Notes under the pieces: generated by a model | The model's input: the letters and a program-made list of their open reading frames with translations, nothing else | What the model was told of the DNA's origin: nothing | Databases searched by the model: none | NCBI RefSeq assembly: GCF_009192725.1 | Contig: NZ_VOHR01000007.1 | Span: 1 to 37,005 of the forward strand | Length of the DNA: 37,005 nucleotides | Origin: Segeticoccus rhizosphaerae | GTDB lineage: Bacteria; Actinomycetota; Actinomycetes; Actinomycetales; Dermatophilaceae | Reading direction: 5' to 3' | Program-made: the position numbers and the translations under genes | Part shown: positions 30,099 to 37,005 of the stretch, piece after piece | Numbering within the stretch: the stretch's first letter is position 1 | Layout of the letters: every line of letters starts with the position of its first letter

Positions 30099-31171
30099 GC
30101 ACCACCTACACCGCCAGCTGCCCCACCTGCGGCTACACCACCAGCCCCTCACGGTCCGAAGCACAAGCCTCGTACGGCATCAGGCGCCACTCCTGCGACC
30201 GGCAGCGGAAGATCGCCGAACGCGCCGCGCGGGTCGCCGCCCGCAAGACCTCGTCCGGCACCAAACGCGAATGCCACTGCCCCATCGCCCGCCACCAACA
30301 CGGCACCCACGTCGCCTACGTCGTCGACAAGTGCCGCTGCCGCGAATGCCGCGACGCCGCAGCAGCCTACGAGCGCGAGAGGTTGAAGCAAGACGCCTAC
30401 GGCCGCTGGCAGCCCTACGTGCCCGCCGGCCACGCCCGCGCCCACGTCCTCCGCCTCGGCGCCCAAGGCATGGGCTGGAAACGCGTCGCCCGCGCCGCCG
30501 GACTCTCCGAGTCCATCGTCTGGAAACTCGTCTACGGCGACCGGGCACGCAACATGCCGCCCTCCAAGAGGATCCGCCCCGCCACCGAAGCCAAGATCCT
30601 CGCCGTCGAACTCGACCTCGCCCACGGCGCGTTCATCGACGGCACCGGCACCAGGCGCCGCCTGCAGGCACTCACCGCCATCGGCTGGTCACAGTCCGAA
30701 CTCGGCCGCCGCCTCGGCATCGAGCGCGGAAACATGTACGCCCTCATCCACGGCACCCGCCGAACCCACGTCACCGTCGCCACCGCCCGCAAGGTCGCCA
30801 TGCTCTACGACCAGCTGTGGAACAAGCCGCCCCAGCCGCGGGAGAAGTTCGCCAAGATCGCCCGCGCCAACGCCCTGCGCGCCGCCCGCCGCAACGGCTG
30901 GGTCGGACCCCTCGCGTGGGACGACGACACGATCGACGACCCCAACGCGACCCCCGACCTCGGCGAACACGACACCACCGCCAGCTACCGCAAGGTCCAC
31001 GCCGACGACGTCGAATTCCTCGTGACCGTCCACTCCTACGGCAAGGCGGAACTGCTTCACCACCTGCACACCTCGTGGGACACCGTCACCACCAACCTCG
31101 ACCGCGCCGGCCGCCGCGACCTGCTCGACCTCATCCACCGCAACGACCTCTCCCGGGGGTCGGCGGCATGA
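30095..31171 (+). CDS. actinophage HTH/zinc-motif DNA-binding protein
   Basis: This 358-residue protein has an N-terminal CPTCGYTTS zinc-like knuckle, then CHCPIARHQHGTHVAYVVDK followed by CRCRECRDAAAAYERER. Two HTH units follow: GWKRVARAAGLSESIVWKLV and GWSQSELGRRLGIERGNMYA. The order of a Cys module followed by repeated HTHs is common in Streptomyces and Mycobacterium phage early genes. It probably binds DNA as a regulator or replication accessory. ATGA-coupled. Confidence 0.75.
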   Translation: MSTTYTASCPTCGYTTSPSRSEAQASYGIRRHSCDRQRKIAERAARVAARKTSSGTKRECHCPIARHQHGTHVAYVVDKCRCRECRDAAAAYERERLKQDAYGRWQPYVPAGHARAHVLRLGAQGMGWKRVARAAGLSESIVWKLVYGDRARNMPPSKRIRPATEAKILAVELDLAHGAFIDGTGTRRRLQALTAIGWSQSELGRRLGIERGNMYALIHGTRRTHVTVATARKVAMLYDQLWNKPPQPREKFAKIARANALRAARRNGWVGPLAWDDDTIDDPNATPDLGEHDTTASYRKVHADDVEFLVTVHSYGKAELLHHLHTSWDTVTTNLDRAGRRDLLDLIHRNDLSRGSAA

Positions 31172-31506
31172 CCTGCGCCGACCCTGCCACCTGCGGGCAG
31201 CCCCAATACGGGTCCGGACACCCCAAATCCGGCTGGATCAAAACCCACACCGCCGGCCGACACGCCCCACCCGACCGCTGGTGGTGCTCCACCCAATGCC
31301 TCGTCGCATCGCTCCTCCACACGGACCCCCACACCGGCCGCAGCGACGTCGCCAACTGCGCCCACTGCGTCAACCGCCACGACCGCGACCACGCCTGCCC
31401 CGTCTGCCGGTCCACGCCCCAAGTCCAAGGCGTCCCCGTGGCCGCCGTGCACCTCTACGACCACGCCCGCCAATCCATCCAACACGGAACCGAGGCCACC
31501 GAATGA
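31168..31506 (+). CDS. Cys-rich zinc-finger-like phage protein (112 aa)
   Basis: Several pairs are visible: CADPATCGQ, WWCSTQC, NCAHCVNRHDRDHACPVC. Two treble-clef or ribbon zinc sites are likely. Family and function unknown; ATGA-coupled. Confidence 0.65.
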   Translation: MTCADPATCGQPQYGSGHPKSGWIKTHTAGRHAPPDRWWCSTQCLVASLLHTDPHTGRSDVANCAHCVNRHDRDHACPVCRSTPQVQGVPVAAVHLYDHARQSIQHGTEATE

Positions 31507-31658
31507 CCTACACCATCGACCGCACCCAACCCCGAGACCGGCAAGCCAAATGCGACCACTGCCCCACCCAGCTCCCCAACCACTGGAAGGACATGGCCCA
31601 CCACGACGCCGAACACCACCGCGCCAACGCCAACAACAACCAGGAGACACCAGCATGA
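31503..31658 (+). CDS. small CxxC/HxxxH phage protein (51 aa)
   Basis: CDHCPTQLPNH followed by MAHHDAEHHRAN gives a C2H2-like set of ligands in 51 residues, so a single zinc finger is likely. ATGA-coupled to both neighbours. Confidence 0.6.
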   Translation: MTYTIDRTQPRDRQAKCDHCPTQLPNHWKDMAHHDAEHHRANANNNQETPA

Positions 31659-32029
31659 CCGACACCCCACACGCCCGCCCCTTCGCCGACTTCCTCCGCG
31701 AACACGGCCGCGGCCGAACCCACGACGAGCTCTCCGACGCCCTCCACACCCTCATCGCCCGCGTCAAAGACACCGGAAAGAAAGGCACCGTCCAACTCAC
31801 CGTCACCGTCGAACCCATGAAGAAAGACGACCGCATGGTCATCGTCGGCGACAAGATCAAGATCTCCCTCCCCGAACACGACCGGCCCGCCGGCGTCTGG
31901 TTCGTCGGCAAGGACGGCAACCTCACCCGCAACGACCCCGACCAGCTGGCCTTCGACTCCCTCCGCGAAGTCCCGCCACCGCCCGGAGTCGACCCCGAGA
32001 CCGGCGAAGTCACCGGGACAGAAGCCTGA
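31655..32029 (+). CDS. phage hypothetical protein (124 aa), DUF2303-linked
   Basis: It has an N-terminal helix (RPFADFLREHGRGRTHDELS) and a beta-rich middle (GTVQLTVTVEPMKKDDRMVI), ending VDPETGEVTG. This type of protein often lies just ahead of DUF2303 genes in phages. No function known. The stop overlaps the next ATG (TGATG). Confidence 0.65.
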   Translation: MTDTPHARPFADFLREHGRGRTHDELSDALHTLIARVKDTGKKGTVQLTVTVEPMKKDDRMVIVGDKIKISLPEHDRPAGVWFVGKDGNLTRNDPDQLAFDSLREVPPPPGVDPETGEVTGTEA

Positions 32030-32205
32030 TGCCCGGCACCCGAGTCACCTGCCAGGACATCGACACCGGCGAGACCGAGTCCAAGGTCATCACCGACGAC
32101 TACATCGTTATCACCGACGGCAACCGCTACGTCGCCAACGTCCAGCACTACCCGAAGGGCGGGACCACCGTCCTCACCATCAAGACCGCCACCAAGAAGG
32201 ACTGA
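32029..32205 (+). CDS. phage hypothetical protein (58 aa)
   Basis: This short beta-rich protein (TRVTCQDIDTGETESKVITD, then DGNRYVANVQHYPKGGTTVL) is coupled by TGATG to the gene before and lies 3 bases ahead of the DUF2303 gene. Unknown. Confidence 0.6.
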   Translation: MPGTRVTCQDIDTGETESKVITDDYIVITDGNRYVANVQHYPKGGTTVLTIKTATKKD

Positions 32206-32208
32206 CCC

Positions 32209-33015
32209 ATGCCCGAGAACACCGAGAACTACGACCTCATCGAGACCGCGCAGGAAGCCGTCGGCGCGCAAGAGCTCTACCCCGGCATCTACTGGTCCGG
32301 CAAGACCGCCAAGGTCATCGACATCCGCGAGCAGCTCCACGACGAGCAGTCCGCCCTCCCCGACCGCAAGACCGGGCGCTACACCGTCACCATCCCCGAA
32401 GCCTTCGCCGGCTACCTCGCCAAGCACGGCCTCGAGCAGACCGAGGTGTGGGGCTCTCGCGACAGCGGCACCATCACCGCCGTCATCAACGGCCACGGCT
32501 CAGCCGTCCCCGACCACGAAGACCACACCCTCACCCTCCAGCTGCGCCACAGCGACGACTGGAAACAGTGGATCGCAGCAGACGGCAAACTCACCGGGCA
32601 GCTCGAGTTCGCCGAATTCATCGAAGACCACCTGCCCAACTTCGCGCTCCCCTCCGCCGCCGACATGCTCGAGCTCGCCCAGACCTTCCAAGCCACCACC
32701 AAGGTCGACTTCGCCTCCTCCCAGCGCGTCAAGTCCGGCGAAACCCAGCTCAACTACGCCGAACAACAAACCGCCTCGGCCGGGAAGAAGGGTCAGCTCG
32801 CCATCCCCGACACCTTCACCATCGGCGTCCGCGTCTACGACCAGATCGGCGACCCCTACAAGATCACCGCCCGATTCCGGTACCGCATCCACGACGGCCA
32901 GCTGCGCCTCGGCTACCGCCTCACCCGCCCCGGCGACGTCCTCCAAGCCGCGTTCGACGACGTCACCTCAGACGTCACCGCGGCCACCGGCCGCGACGTG
33001 TGGGCCACCACCTGA
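32209..33015 (+). CDS. DUF2303 family phage protein
   Basis: This 268-residue protein has the DUF2303 pattern: FAEFIEDHLPNFALPSAADM, then ELAQTFQATTKVDFASSQRV, KSGETQLNYAEQQTASAGKK, LAIPDTFTIGV and FRYRIHDGQLRLGYRLTRPG. The family is found in phage and prophage early regions near recombination and replication genes; its role is unknown. The start is ATG 32209, three bases after the previous stop. Confidence 0.85.
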   Translation: MPENTENYDLIETAQEAVGAQELYPGIYWSGKTAKVIDIREQLHDEQSALPDRKTGRYTVTIPEAFAGYLAKHGLEQTEVWGSRDSGTITAVINGHGSAVPDHEDHTLTLQLRHSDDWKQWIAADGKLTGQLEFAEFIEDHLPNFALPSAADMLELAQTFQATTKVDFASSQRVKSGETQLNYAEQQTASAGKKGQLAIPDTFTIGVRVYDQIGDPYKITARFRYRIHDGQLRLGYRLTRPGDVLQAAFDDVTSDVTAATGRDVWATT

Positions 33016-33094
33016 CCGCAACGCGACACCCGCACCACCCGCCTGCGGCAACGACGACCAGCAGGCGGCACAGCCACCCCAAACAGGAGCCCGG

Positions 33095-34513
33095 ATGTCG
33101 GAGCGGCCCCACCTCCACGCCGTCGACCCCGACGGCGCGCTCATCCCGCCCCACAACGACGAATACGAACGCTGGGTCATCGGCACCGCCATGGCCCGCC
33201 CCGACTGCATCGACGACATCCGCGCCACCGGCCTCACCGCAGCCAGCTTCTACACCATCGCCCACGAAATCACCTGGGCCGCCCTCCTCACCCTCCACGT
33301 CCAAGGCAAACCCACCGACCCCATCACCATCAGCGACGAACTCGAACGCCGCAAAGAACACCGCCCCGAACTACGCAGAGCCTCCGGCGGACAAACCAGC
33401 GCCTGGCTCGCCGCCCTCTACGGCGACGCCCGCCTCCCCGCCAACGCCATCTACTACGCCGACGAACTCGTCACACTCCAAACCACCCGCCGCAACATCA
33501 CCGCAGCCACCCGCGCCCTCGCACACCCCGAAGACGCCCCCACCATCTTCCGCGAGCACCTCGAGCAAGAACAGCTCATGCGCGGCGCAGGCTCCACCCC
33601 CCACATCGGCACTAACATCGACGACTTCCTCGCCGAAGACGACGACGCCTACGCCTGGCTCATCCCCGGCTTCCTCGAGCGCGGCGACCGGCTCATCCTC
33701 ACCGCCGGCGAAGGCCACGGCAAGAGCACCCTCCTACGCCAGTGGTGCACCCAAGCAGCCGCCGGCATACACCCCTTCACCCTCGAACCCACCGACCCCG
33801 TCAAGGTCTTCCTCCTCGACCTCGAGAACAGCAAACGCCAGTCCCGGCGCAAGCTCCGCCCCCTACGACTACAGGCCAAGAACCTCGACCCCGCCAACCT
33901 CCTCATCGAATGCAAGGTCGACGGCCTCAACCTGTCCGACCCCGCCGACCGCGCCTGGCTCGACGCCCTCATCGCCCACCACCAGCCCGACCTCCTGGTC
34001 ACCGGCCCCATCTACAAGCTCGGCAGCGGCGACCCCACACGCGAAGAAGACGCCAAACCAGTCGCCATGGCCATCGACGCCATCCGCGCCCGCTACGACG
34101 ACCTCACCATCGTCCTCGAAGCCCACTCCGCCAAAGGCAACACCGGCGGCAACCCCAAGCACCGGCCCAAAGAGCCCTACGGCTGGTCCGGGTGGATGCG
34201 CTGGCCCGAGTTCGGCATCCACCTGTCCGAGGACGGCGACCTCACCCACTGGCGAGGAATGCGCGACGAAAGACAATTCCCCGGCCACCTCGAAAGAGGC
34301 GGCGAATGGCCGTGGATGCCCGTAATGAATCTCGCAGAACAACGCTGGCTATCCATCAAGACCGCTATCCAGAATGCGCCCGAGAAACTATCAGAAAGGC
34401 AAATCGCGGATACCACCAAGATATCCCGCTCGACCGTACAAAGAATCCTCGCCGAACACTCCGCCGAGGTCGCAGCACTCGGCTTCTGGCGCGACCTGGA
34501 GCACGACTCATGA
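33095..34513 (+). CDS. replicative helicase: DnaB-like N-domain plus RepA-type ATPase
   Basis: This 472-residue protein has a DnaB N-terminal-like helical domain (about 20-110, PPHNDEYERWVIGTAMARPD, then ITISDELERRK). A RecA/RepA-like AAA domain follows, with Walker A AGEGHGKST (about 209-217), Walker B VFLLDLEN and LLVTGPIYKLGSGD, and a C-terminal HTH (LSERQIADTTKISRSTVQRI). This layout fits a phage helicase or helicase-loader type replication protein. ACAGGAG precedes the ATG. The last 80 codons are noticeably more AT-rich than their neighbours. A repeat array follows directly after the stop. Confidence 0.8.
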   Translation: MSERPHLHAVDPDGALIPPHNDEYERWVIGTAMARPDCIDDIRATGLTAASFYTIAHEITWAALLTLHVQGKPTDPITISDELERRKEHRPELRRASGGQTSAWLAALYGDARLPANAIYYADELVTLQTTRRNITAATRALAHPEDAPTIFREHLEQEQLMRGAGSTPHIGTNIDDFLAEDDDAYAWLIPGFLERGDRLILTAGEGHGKSTLLRQWCTQAAAGIHPFTLEPTDPVKVFLLDLENSKRQSRRKLRPLRLQAKNLDPANLLIECKVDGLNLSDPADRAWLDALIAHHQPDLLVTGPIYKLGSGDPTREEDAKPVAMAIDAIRARYDDLTIVLEAHSAKGNTGGNPKHRPKEPYGWSGWMRWPEFGIHLSEDGDLTHWRGMRDERQFPGHLERGGEWPWMPVMNLAEQRWLSIKTAIQNAPEKLSERQIADTTKISRSTVQRILAEHSAEVAALGFWRDLEHDS

Positions 34514-34516
34514 GGC

Positions 34517-34685
34517 TGGCCCAGGGTGGCCCACGCCCAACCCTAAACACCCCCCGGCCCACGGTGGCCCAAACCCCATGGGCCACCCCCTCACCTGCAC
34601 AAACGCCAGGTGGCCCAAACCATCACCCCGAGAACGTGGGCCGACAGGACAAAACCGCAGGTCAGAACGGGTGGCCCATGGCCCA
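34517..34685. repeat. TGGCCCA iteron-like array, candidate replication origin
   Basis: Exact TGGCCCA at 34517, 34527, 34565, 34611, 34672 and 34679, the inverse TGGGCCA at 34579, and one-mismatch copies at 34555 and 34637 make nine sites in 170 bases. Two copies (34565, 34611) share the longer GGTGGCCCAAACC. Two pairs (34517/34527 and 34555/34565) are spaced 10 bp, one helical turn. The array fills the only sizeable untranslated gap in the early operon, between helicase and RuvC-like genes, next to AT-richer sequence. Reading frames across it exist but are Pro-rich and unconvincing. Confidence 0.65.
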
Positions 34686-34695
34686 CCCCTACGGG

Positions 34696-34740
34696 GCGTG
34701 CGCGCGTACCCGCGCCCGCACGCGCACGCCCGCGCGCGAG
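34696..34740. repeat. GC hairpin and alternating purine-pyrimidine tract
   Basis: GCGTGCGCG (34696-34704) pairs with CGCGCACGC (34721-34729) across a 16-base loop, and the tract to 34740 is mostly alternating G/C. It could extrude a stem or adopt Z-DNA under supercoiling, beside the repeat array and 46 bases before the next gene. Confidence 0.5.
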
Positions 34741-34785
34741 GGCCGCCACCCAGGCACCTCCCCATCCCCCCAGAAAGGAACCACC

Positions 34786-35322
34786 ATGCGACTACTCGCC
34801 ATCGACCCCGGCAACGAAGAATCCGCATACGTCGTAATCGACACCACCAACTGCAAGCCCCTCGCATACGACAAAGCCGACAACCACGAACTACGCCGAG
34901 CAATCTTCGCCGGAAACTTCCAGGACTGCGACGGCGCATATATCGAGATGATCGGCCACTACGGCACCGGCATGCCGGCCGGCAAGACCGTCTTCGACAC
35001 CTGCGTCTGGATCGGCCGGTTCACCGAAGCCATCCGCGTGGCCACCTACGCCCCGCCCCAGCCCACCACGGTCCTGCGGCCCACCATCAAGGCCCACATC
35101 TGCGGCACCACCAAGGCCAAAGACCCCAACGTCATCCAAGCCCTCGTCGACCGCTTCGCCCCCGGCCAGCCCAATCACGGCAAGGGCACCAAAGCCGCCC
35201 CCGGCTGGTTCCACGGCTTCCGCGCCGACGTGTGGCAGGCCTACGCCCTGGCCGTCTACGCCGCCGACCTCATGGACACCTCGCCGGCTGCGGCGCCTCT
35301 TGGATCGGTGGTGGCGTCGTGA
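34786..35322 (+). CDS. RuvC-like (RNase H-fold) resolvase/nuclease
   Basis: From ATG 34786, preceded by AGAAAGGA, the protein has 178 residues. It opens MRLLAIDPGNEESAYVVID, the first acidic strand of the RuvC/RNase H fold, with later GAYIEMIGHYGTGMPAGKTV (second acidic residue) and ADVWQAYALAVYAADL (third, in the C-terminal helix). It likely cuts branched DNA made during phage replication or recombination. The stop overlaps the GTG of the next gene. Confidence 0.8.
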   Translation: MRLLAIDPGNEESAYVVIDTTNCKPLAYDKADNHELRRAIFAGNFQDCDGAYIEMIGHYGTGMPAGKTVFDTCVWIGRFTEAIRVATYAPPQPTTVLRPTIKAHICGTTKAKDPNVIQALVDRFAPGQPNHGKGTKAAPGWFHGFRADVWQAYALAVYAADLMDTSPAAAPLGSVVAS

Positions 35323-35840
35323 GCGGCAGGCGGCCGATGACTCACCCGGCGCTGCACGCCACGTTCAACGATGGCCAGCACGACGGTGCCGTGGATCACT
35401 CGGGGCATGCGTGTCTGCACCCGGACAGTCAGTCGTTGGCGCCCGTGTTGGATCCGCGCCGGTTTGATCCTCCGGTGCCGTCTCGGCGGTTGTGCGCGGA
35501 CGTGGAGGCCGAACGGGACGAGGCGCTGGAGTCCGCACGGACCGCTTGGGCCGTCCACTCGGAGCACGTCGAGACGATGAATGTGCGACTTCTGCACGCG
35601 CAGGCGGTCGCCGACGACTGGAAGCGCCGCGCCGAGAGGGCCGCGGCTGCGGTCGAGCGGGTGCGGGCGCTCACCTACGCGAGCGACGACGGCTCCGAAT
35701 GGCCACACCGTGACGACTGCGATGGCGTGGACGACTGCTCCGGCTGCTGGGCGCACGACGTCCGCCGTGCTCTTGACGGGAGCGACCTCCCGGACGAAGT
35801 GCGGAAACGCCGCGCGCACGCGAAGGAGCGTGACGCGTGA
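35319..35840 (+). CDS. phage hypothetical protein with coiled coil (173 aa)
   Basis: GTG 35319 overlaps the previous stop; ATG 35337 is an alternative. The middle (ADVEAERDEALESARTAWAV, then LLHAQAVADDWKRRAERAAA) is a likely coiled coil and the end has CDGVDDCSGCWAHDVRR. Its codon use is less C-ending than its neighbours', suggesting a different recent source. Not recognised. Confidence 0.6.
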   Translation: MSGRRPMTHPALHATFNDGQHDGAVDHSGHACLHPDSQSLAPVLDPRRFDPPVPSRRLCADVEAERDEALESARTAWAVHSEHVETMNVRLLHAQAVADDWKRRAERAAAAVERVRALTYASDDGSEWPHRDDCDGVDDCSGCWAHDVRRALDGSDLPDEVRKRRAHAKERDA

Positions 35841-36076
35841 ACACCACCGACCTGATCACCACCAGCGCCGGCACCAACGTTTGGGTCACGACCCGCGAGG
35901 CCACGGGCGACCGCATCGTCGTCCTCGACAATCCCGCCGCGCCCGACGACATGCGCATGTGCGAGGCGGGCCGCGTCATCGACGGCGGATTCCAGCCCGC
36001 CCCGTTCGCTGCGTTCGCTCTGTCACCTGAGGTGCTGCTGGCCATCGCCAACATCCTCGACCAGGAGACCCCCTGA
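35837..36076 (+). CDS. phage hypothetical protein (79 aa)
   Basis: GTGA-coupled start. It is beta-rich (TNVWVTTREATGDRIVVLDN) with a C-terminal hydrophobic helix (LSPEVLLAIANIL). No family recognised. The stop overlaps the terminase-like gene start (TGATG). Confidence 0.6.
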   Translation: MNTTDLITTSAGTNVWVTTREATGDRIVVLDNPAAPDDMRMCEAGRVIDGGFQPAPFAAFALSPEVLLAIANILDQETP

Positions 36077-36687
36077 TGGCCCAATGCACCGCCCGATCAA
36101 AACGCTCCGGCCAGCAATGCAAACGCCCCGCCTCACTCGGCGCCACCACCTGCCACGTCCACGGCTCCTCCACCACTGCGGCGAAAGCAGCCGCGAAACG
36201 TCGCCTCGAACAGCAAGCCGCCGCGCAGGCCGTCACCCTGTTCGCCGCACGCCGCGACATCCACCCCGCCGACGCCCTCCTCGAACTCGTCCACTGGACC
36301 GCCGGCGAAGTCGACTACTGGCGCCAACAAGTCCGCGACCTCGACCCCGAAGACATCGCCGGCAACCTCATCACCAAGGTCGAATCCGGCCAAGAAAAAG
36401 GCCAACCCACCAACCTGCAGACGACCGAGGCCGCCGAGCACATCGCCTACCGCATGCTGAAAGACGCCTCCGACCGGCTCGCCAAATACGCCGCCGCCGC
36501 GTTGAAGGCCGGCGTCGACGAACGCCGGCTCCGTCTCGCCGAACAGCAAGGCACCCTCGTCGCCCTCGCCGTCCGCCGCATCCTCGACGCCCTCAACCTC
36601 ACCCCCGCCCAACAGCAGCTCGTCGGGGAAGTCGTGCCCCGCGAACTGCGGGCCCTCGGCAATCCCACCCAGGAGGAAACCTCATGA
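36076..36687 (+). CDS. possible phage terminase small subunit
   Basis: This 203-residue protein begins with a zinc knuckle (CTARSKRSGQQCKRPASLGA, then TTCHVHG) and continues in long helices (VDYWRQQVRDLDPEDIAGNL, then RMLKDASDRLAKYAAAALKA). Actinophage proteins of this build at the junction of early and structural genes are often called terminase small subunits, which select DNA for packaging. The call rests on layout and position. Confidence 0.5.
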   Translation: MAQCTARSKRSGQQCKRPASLGATTCHVHGSSTTAAKAAAKRRLEQQAAAQAVTLFAARRDIHPADALLELVHWTAGEVDYWRQQVRDLDPEDIAGNLITKVESGQEKGQPTNLQTTEAAEHIAYRMLKDASDRLAKYAAAALKAGVDERRLRLAEQQGTLVALAVRRILDALNLTPAQQQLVGEVVPRELRALGNPTQEETS

Positions 36688-36878
36688 CCACCCCGCCCAC
36701 CGTCACCGCCCGCTACGACGAGCCCCGCATCGAAGACTCCCAACTCTGCGGCCCCCGACGCGCCACCCCCGGCGTCACCGTCGAACTGTCCTTCGACCTG
36801 CACGACCACGCTGCCGCCCTCGCCGCACTCGACCGCGCCGCGGCGAACGTGCGAGCCCAGATCGAGGAGACCAGGTGA
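36684..36878 (+). CDS. phage hypothetical protein (64 aa)
   Basis: ATGA-coupled on the left and GTGA-coupled on the right. An acidic first part is followed by an Ala-rich helix (HAAALAALDRAAANVRAQIE). Unknown. Confidence 0.55.
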   Translation: MTTPPTVTARYDEPRIEDSQLCGPRRATPGVTVELSFDLHDHAAALAALDRAAANVRAQIEETR

Positions 36879-37005
36879 CCGACCGGTACTGGATCCACTC
36901 CGCGCCCCCCGAGTACGTCGCCGAAGGCGGCCGCATCGTCGAAGCCGCCCCCCACGCCGCGGCCGGCCCGCGCCTCGGCGACCCGCCGTGGCAGCGCACC
37001 ACAGA
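36875..37005 (+). CDS. phage ORF cut by the window end
   Basis: GTG 36875 overlaps the previous stop (GTGA) and the frame stays open for 43 codons to the edge (VTDRYWIHSAPPEYVAEGGR onward). Too little is visible to assign a family. Confidence 0.5.
   Translation, partial: MTDRYWIHSAPPEYVAEGGRIVEAAPHAAAGPRLGDPPWQRTT

Larger units (their letters stand above)
22132..37005. mobile_element. left part of an integrated temperate phage or phage-like element
   Basis: The element begins at a tRNA-Arg 3' fragment (attL). It continues with a tyrosine integrase, divergent repressor/Cro switch, excisionase-like gene, recombination genes (YqaJ, RecT), DUF2303, helicase, RuvC-like nuclease and a possible terminase small subunit. 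Gene order and the dense four-base overlaps are those of actinophage early regions. No capsid, portal, tail or lysis gene appears before the window ends, so an ICE or a satellite cannot be ruled out, although the terminase-like gene favours a phage. The right end is outside. Confidence 0.85.

Noticed and set aside
32448-34325. 625-codon plus-strand frame overlapping DUF2303 and the helicase
   Set aside because: It is Pro/Ser/Thr/Arg repeats without fold-like pattern and shares bases with two well-supported genes in other frames.
34517-34685. CRISPR array
   Set aside because: The repeats are only 7 bases, occur in both orientations and have irregular spacing. No cas genes are present.
34510-35322. 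Extending the RuvC-like gene upstream to ATG 34510
   Set aside because: The added residues are Pro/Thr-rich and cover the TGGCCCA array. ATG 34786 has a good ribosome site and starts directly at the conserved MRLLAIDPG strand.

Overview
The window is GC-rich actinobacterial chromosome. Evidence for this is the codon bias, GTG starts, leaderless -10 promoters, an NmtR-type metal sensor, a zinc anti-sigma factor and an actinophage-like gene set. I cannot name the genus. There are two parts: host chromosome with several small regulated islands (1 to about 22,131), and the left end of an integrated temperate phage or related element (about 22,132 to beyond 37,005).

Host part, left to right. (a) 1-5,410: three overlapping minus-strand genes (DUF2064 transferase, MTAP-like nucleoside phosphorylase, radical SAM enzyme) that recall the arsenosugar route. 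They are divergent from a decayed AhpD/CMD-family gene, a flavin disulfide reductase, and an overlapping ECF sigma/anti-sigma pair. (b) 5,419-9,815: a MerR regulator divergent from a second, atypical flavin disulfide reductase, then an EgtB-type sulfoxide synthase homologue and an EamA exporter. A classical MerR promoter lies between regulator and reductase. (c) 9,829-13,628: an NmtR-like Ni/Co sensor and MFS exporter divergent from a P-type ATPase whose CPx motif reads C-G-I. (d) 13,731-16,839: a cobalamin riboswitch ahead of class I ribonucleotide reductase genes nrdB and nrdA. The C-terminal redox tail of NrdA appears to be encoded separately as a 42-residue peptide overlapping the nrdA stop codon. 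(e) 17,038-22,015: a methyltransferase remnant; a MarR regulator with two matched operators facing an F420-reductase-like gene, a VOC gene and a hydrolase-DUF5519 fusion; and two GNAT genes, one lacking its acetyl-CoA core.

Mobile part. A 45-nt fragment of tRNA-Arg(ACG), on the minus strand, marks the left attachment site. Next come a tyrosine integrase, a divergent repressor/Cro-like switch with a leaderless promoter, an excisionase-like gene and a long rightward early operon. In this operon most genes overlap by four bases (ATGA or GTGA) or by one base (TGATG). It encodes YqaJ exonuclease and RecT (recombination), a DEDDh exonuclease, DUF2303, a DnaB/RepA-like helicase, a RuvC-like nuclease, many small Cys-rich proteins and a possible terminase small subunit. 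An array of TGGCCCA repeats in the only sizeable gap of that operon, between helicase and RuvC-like gene, is a candidate replication origin. Structural genes and the right attachment site lie outside the window.

The strongest leads are the separately encoded NrdA tail, the radical SAM/phosphorylase/DUF2064 cluster and the iteron-like array.
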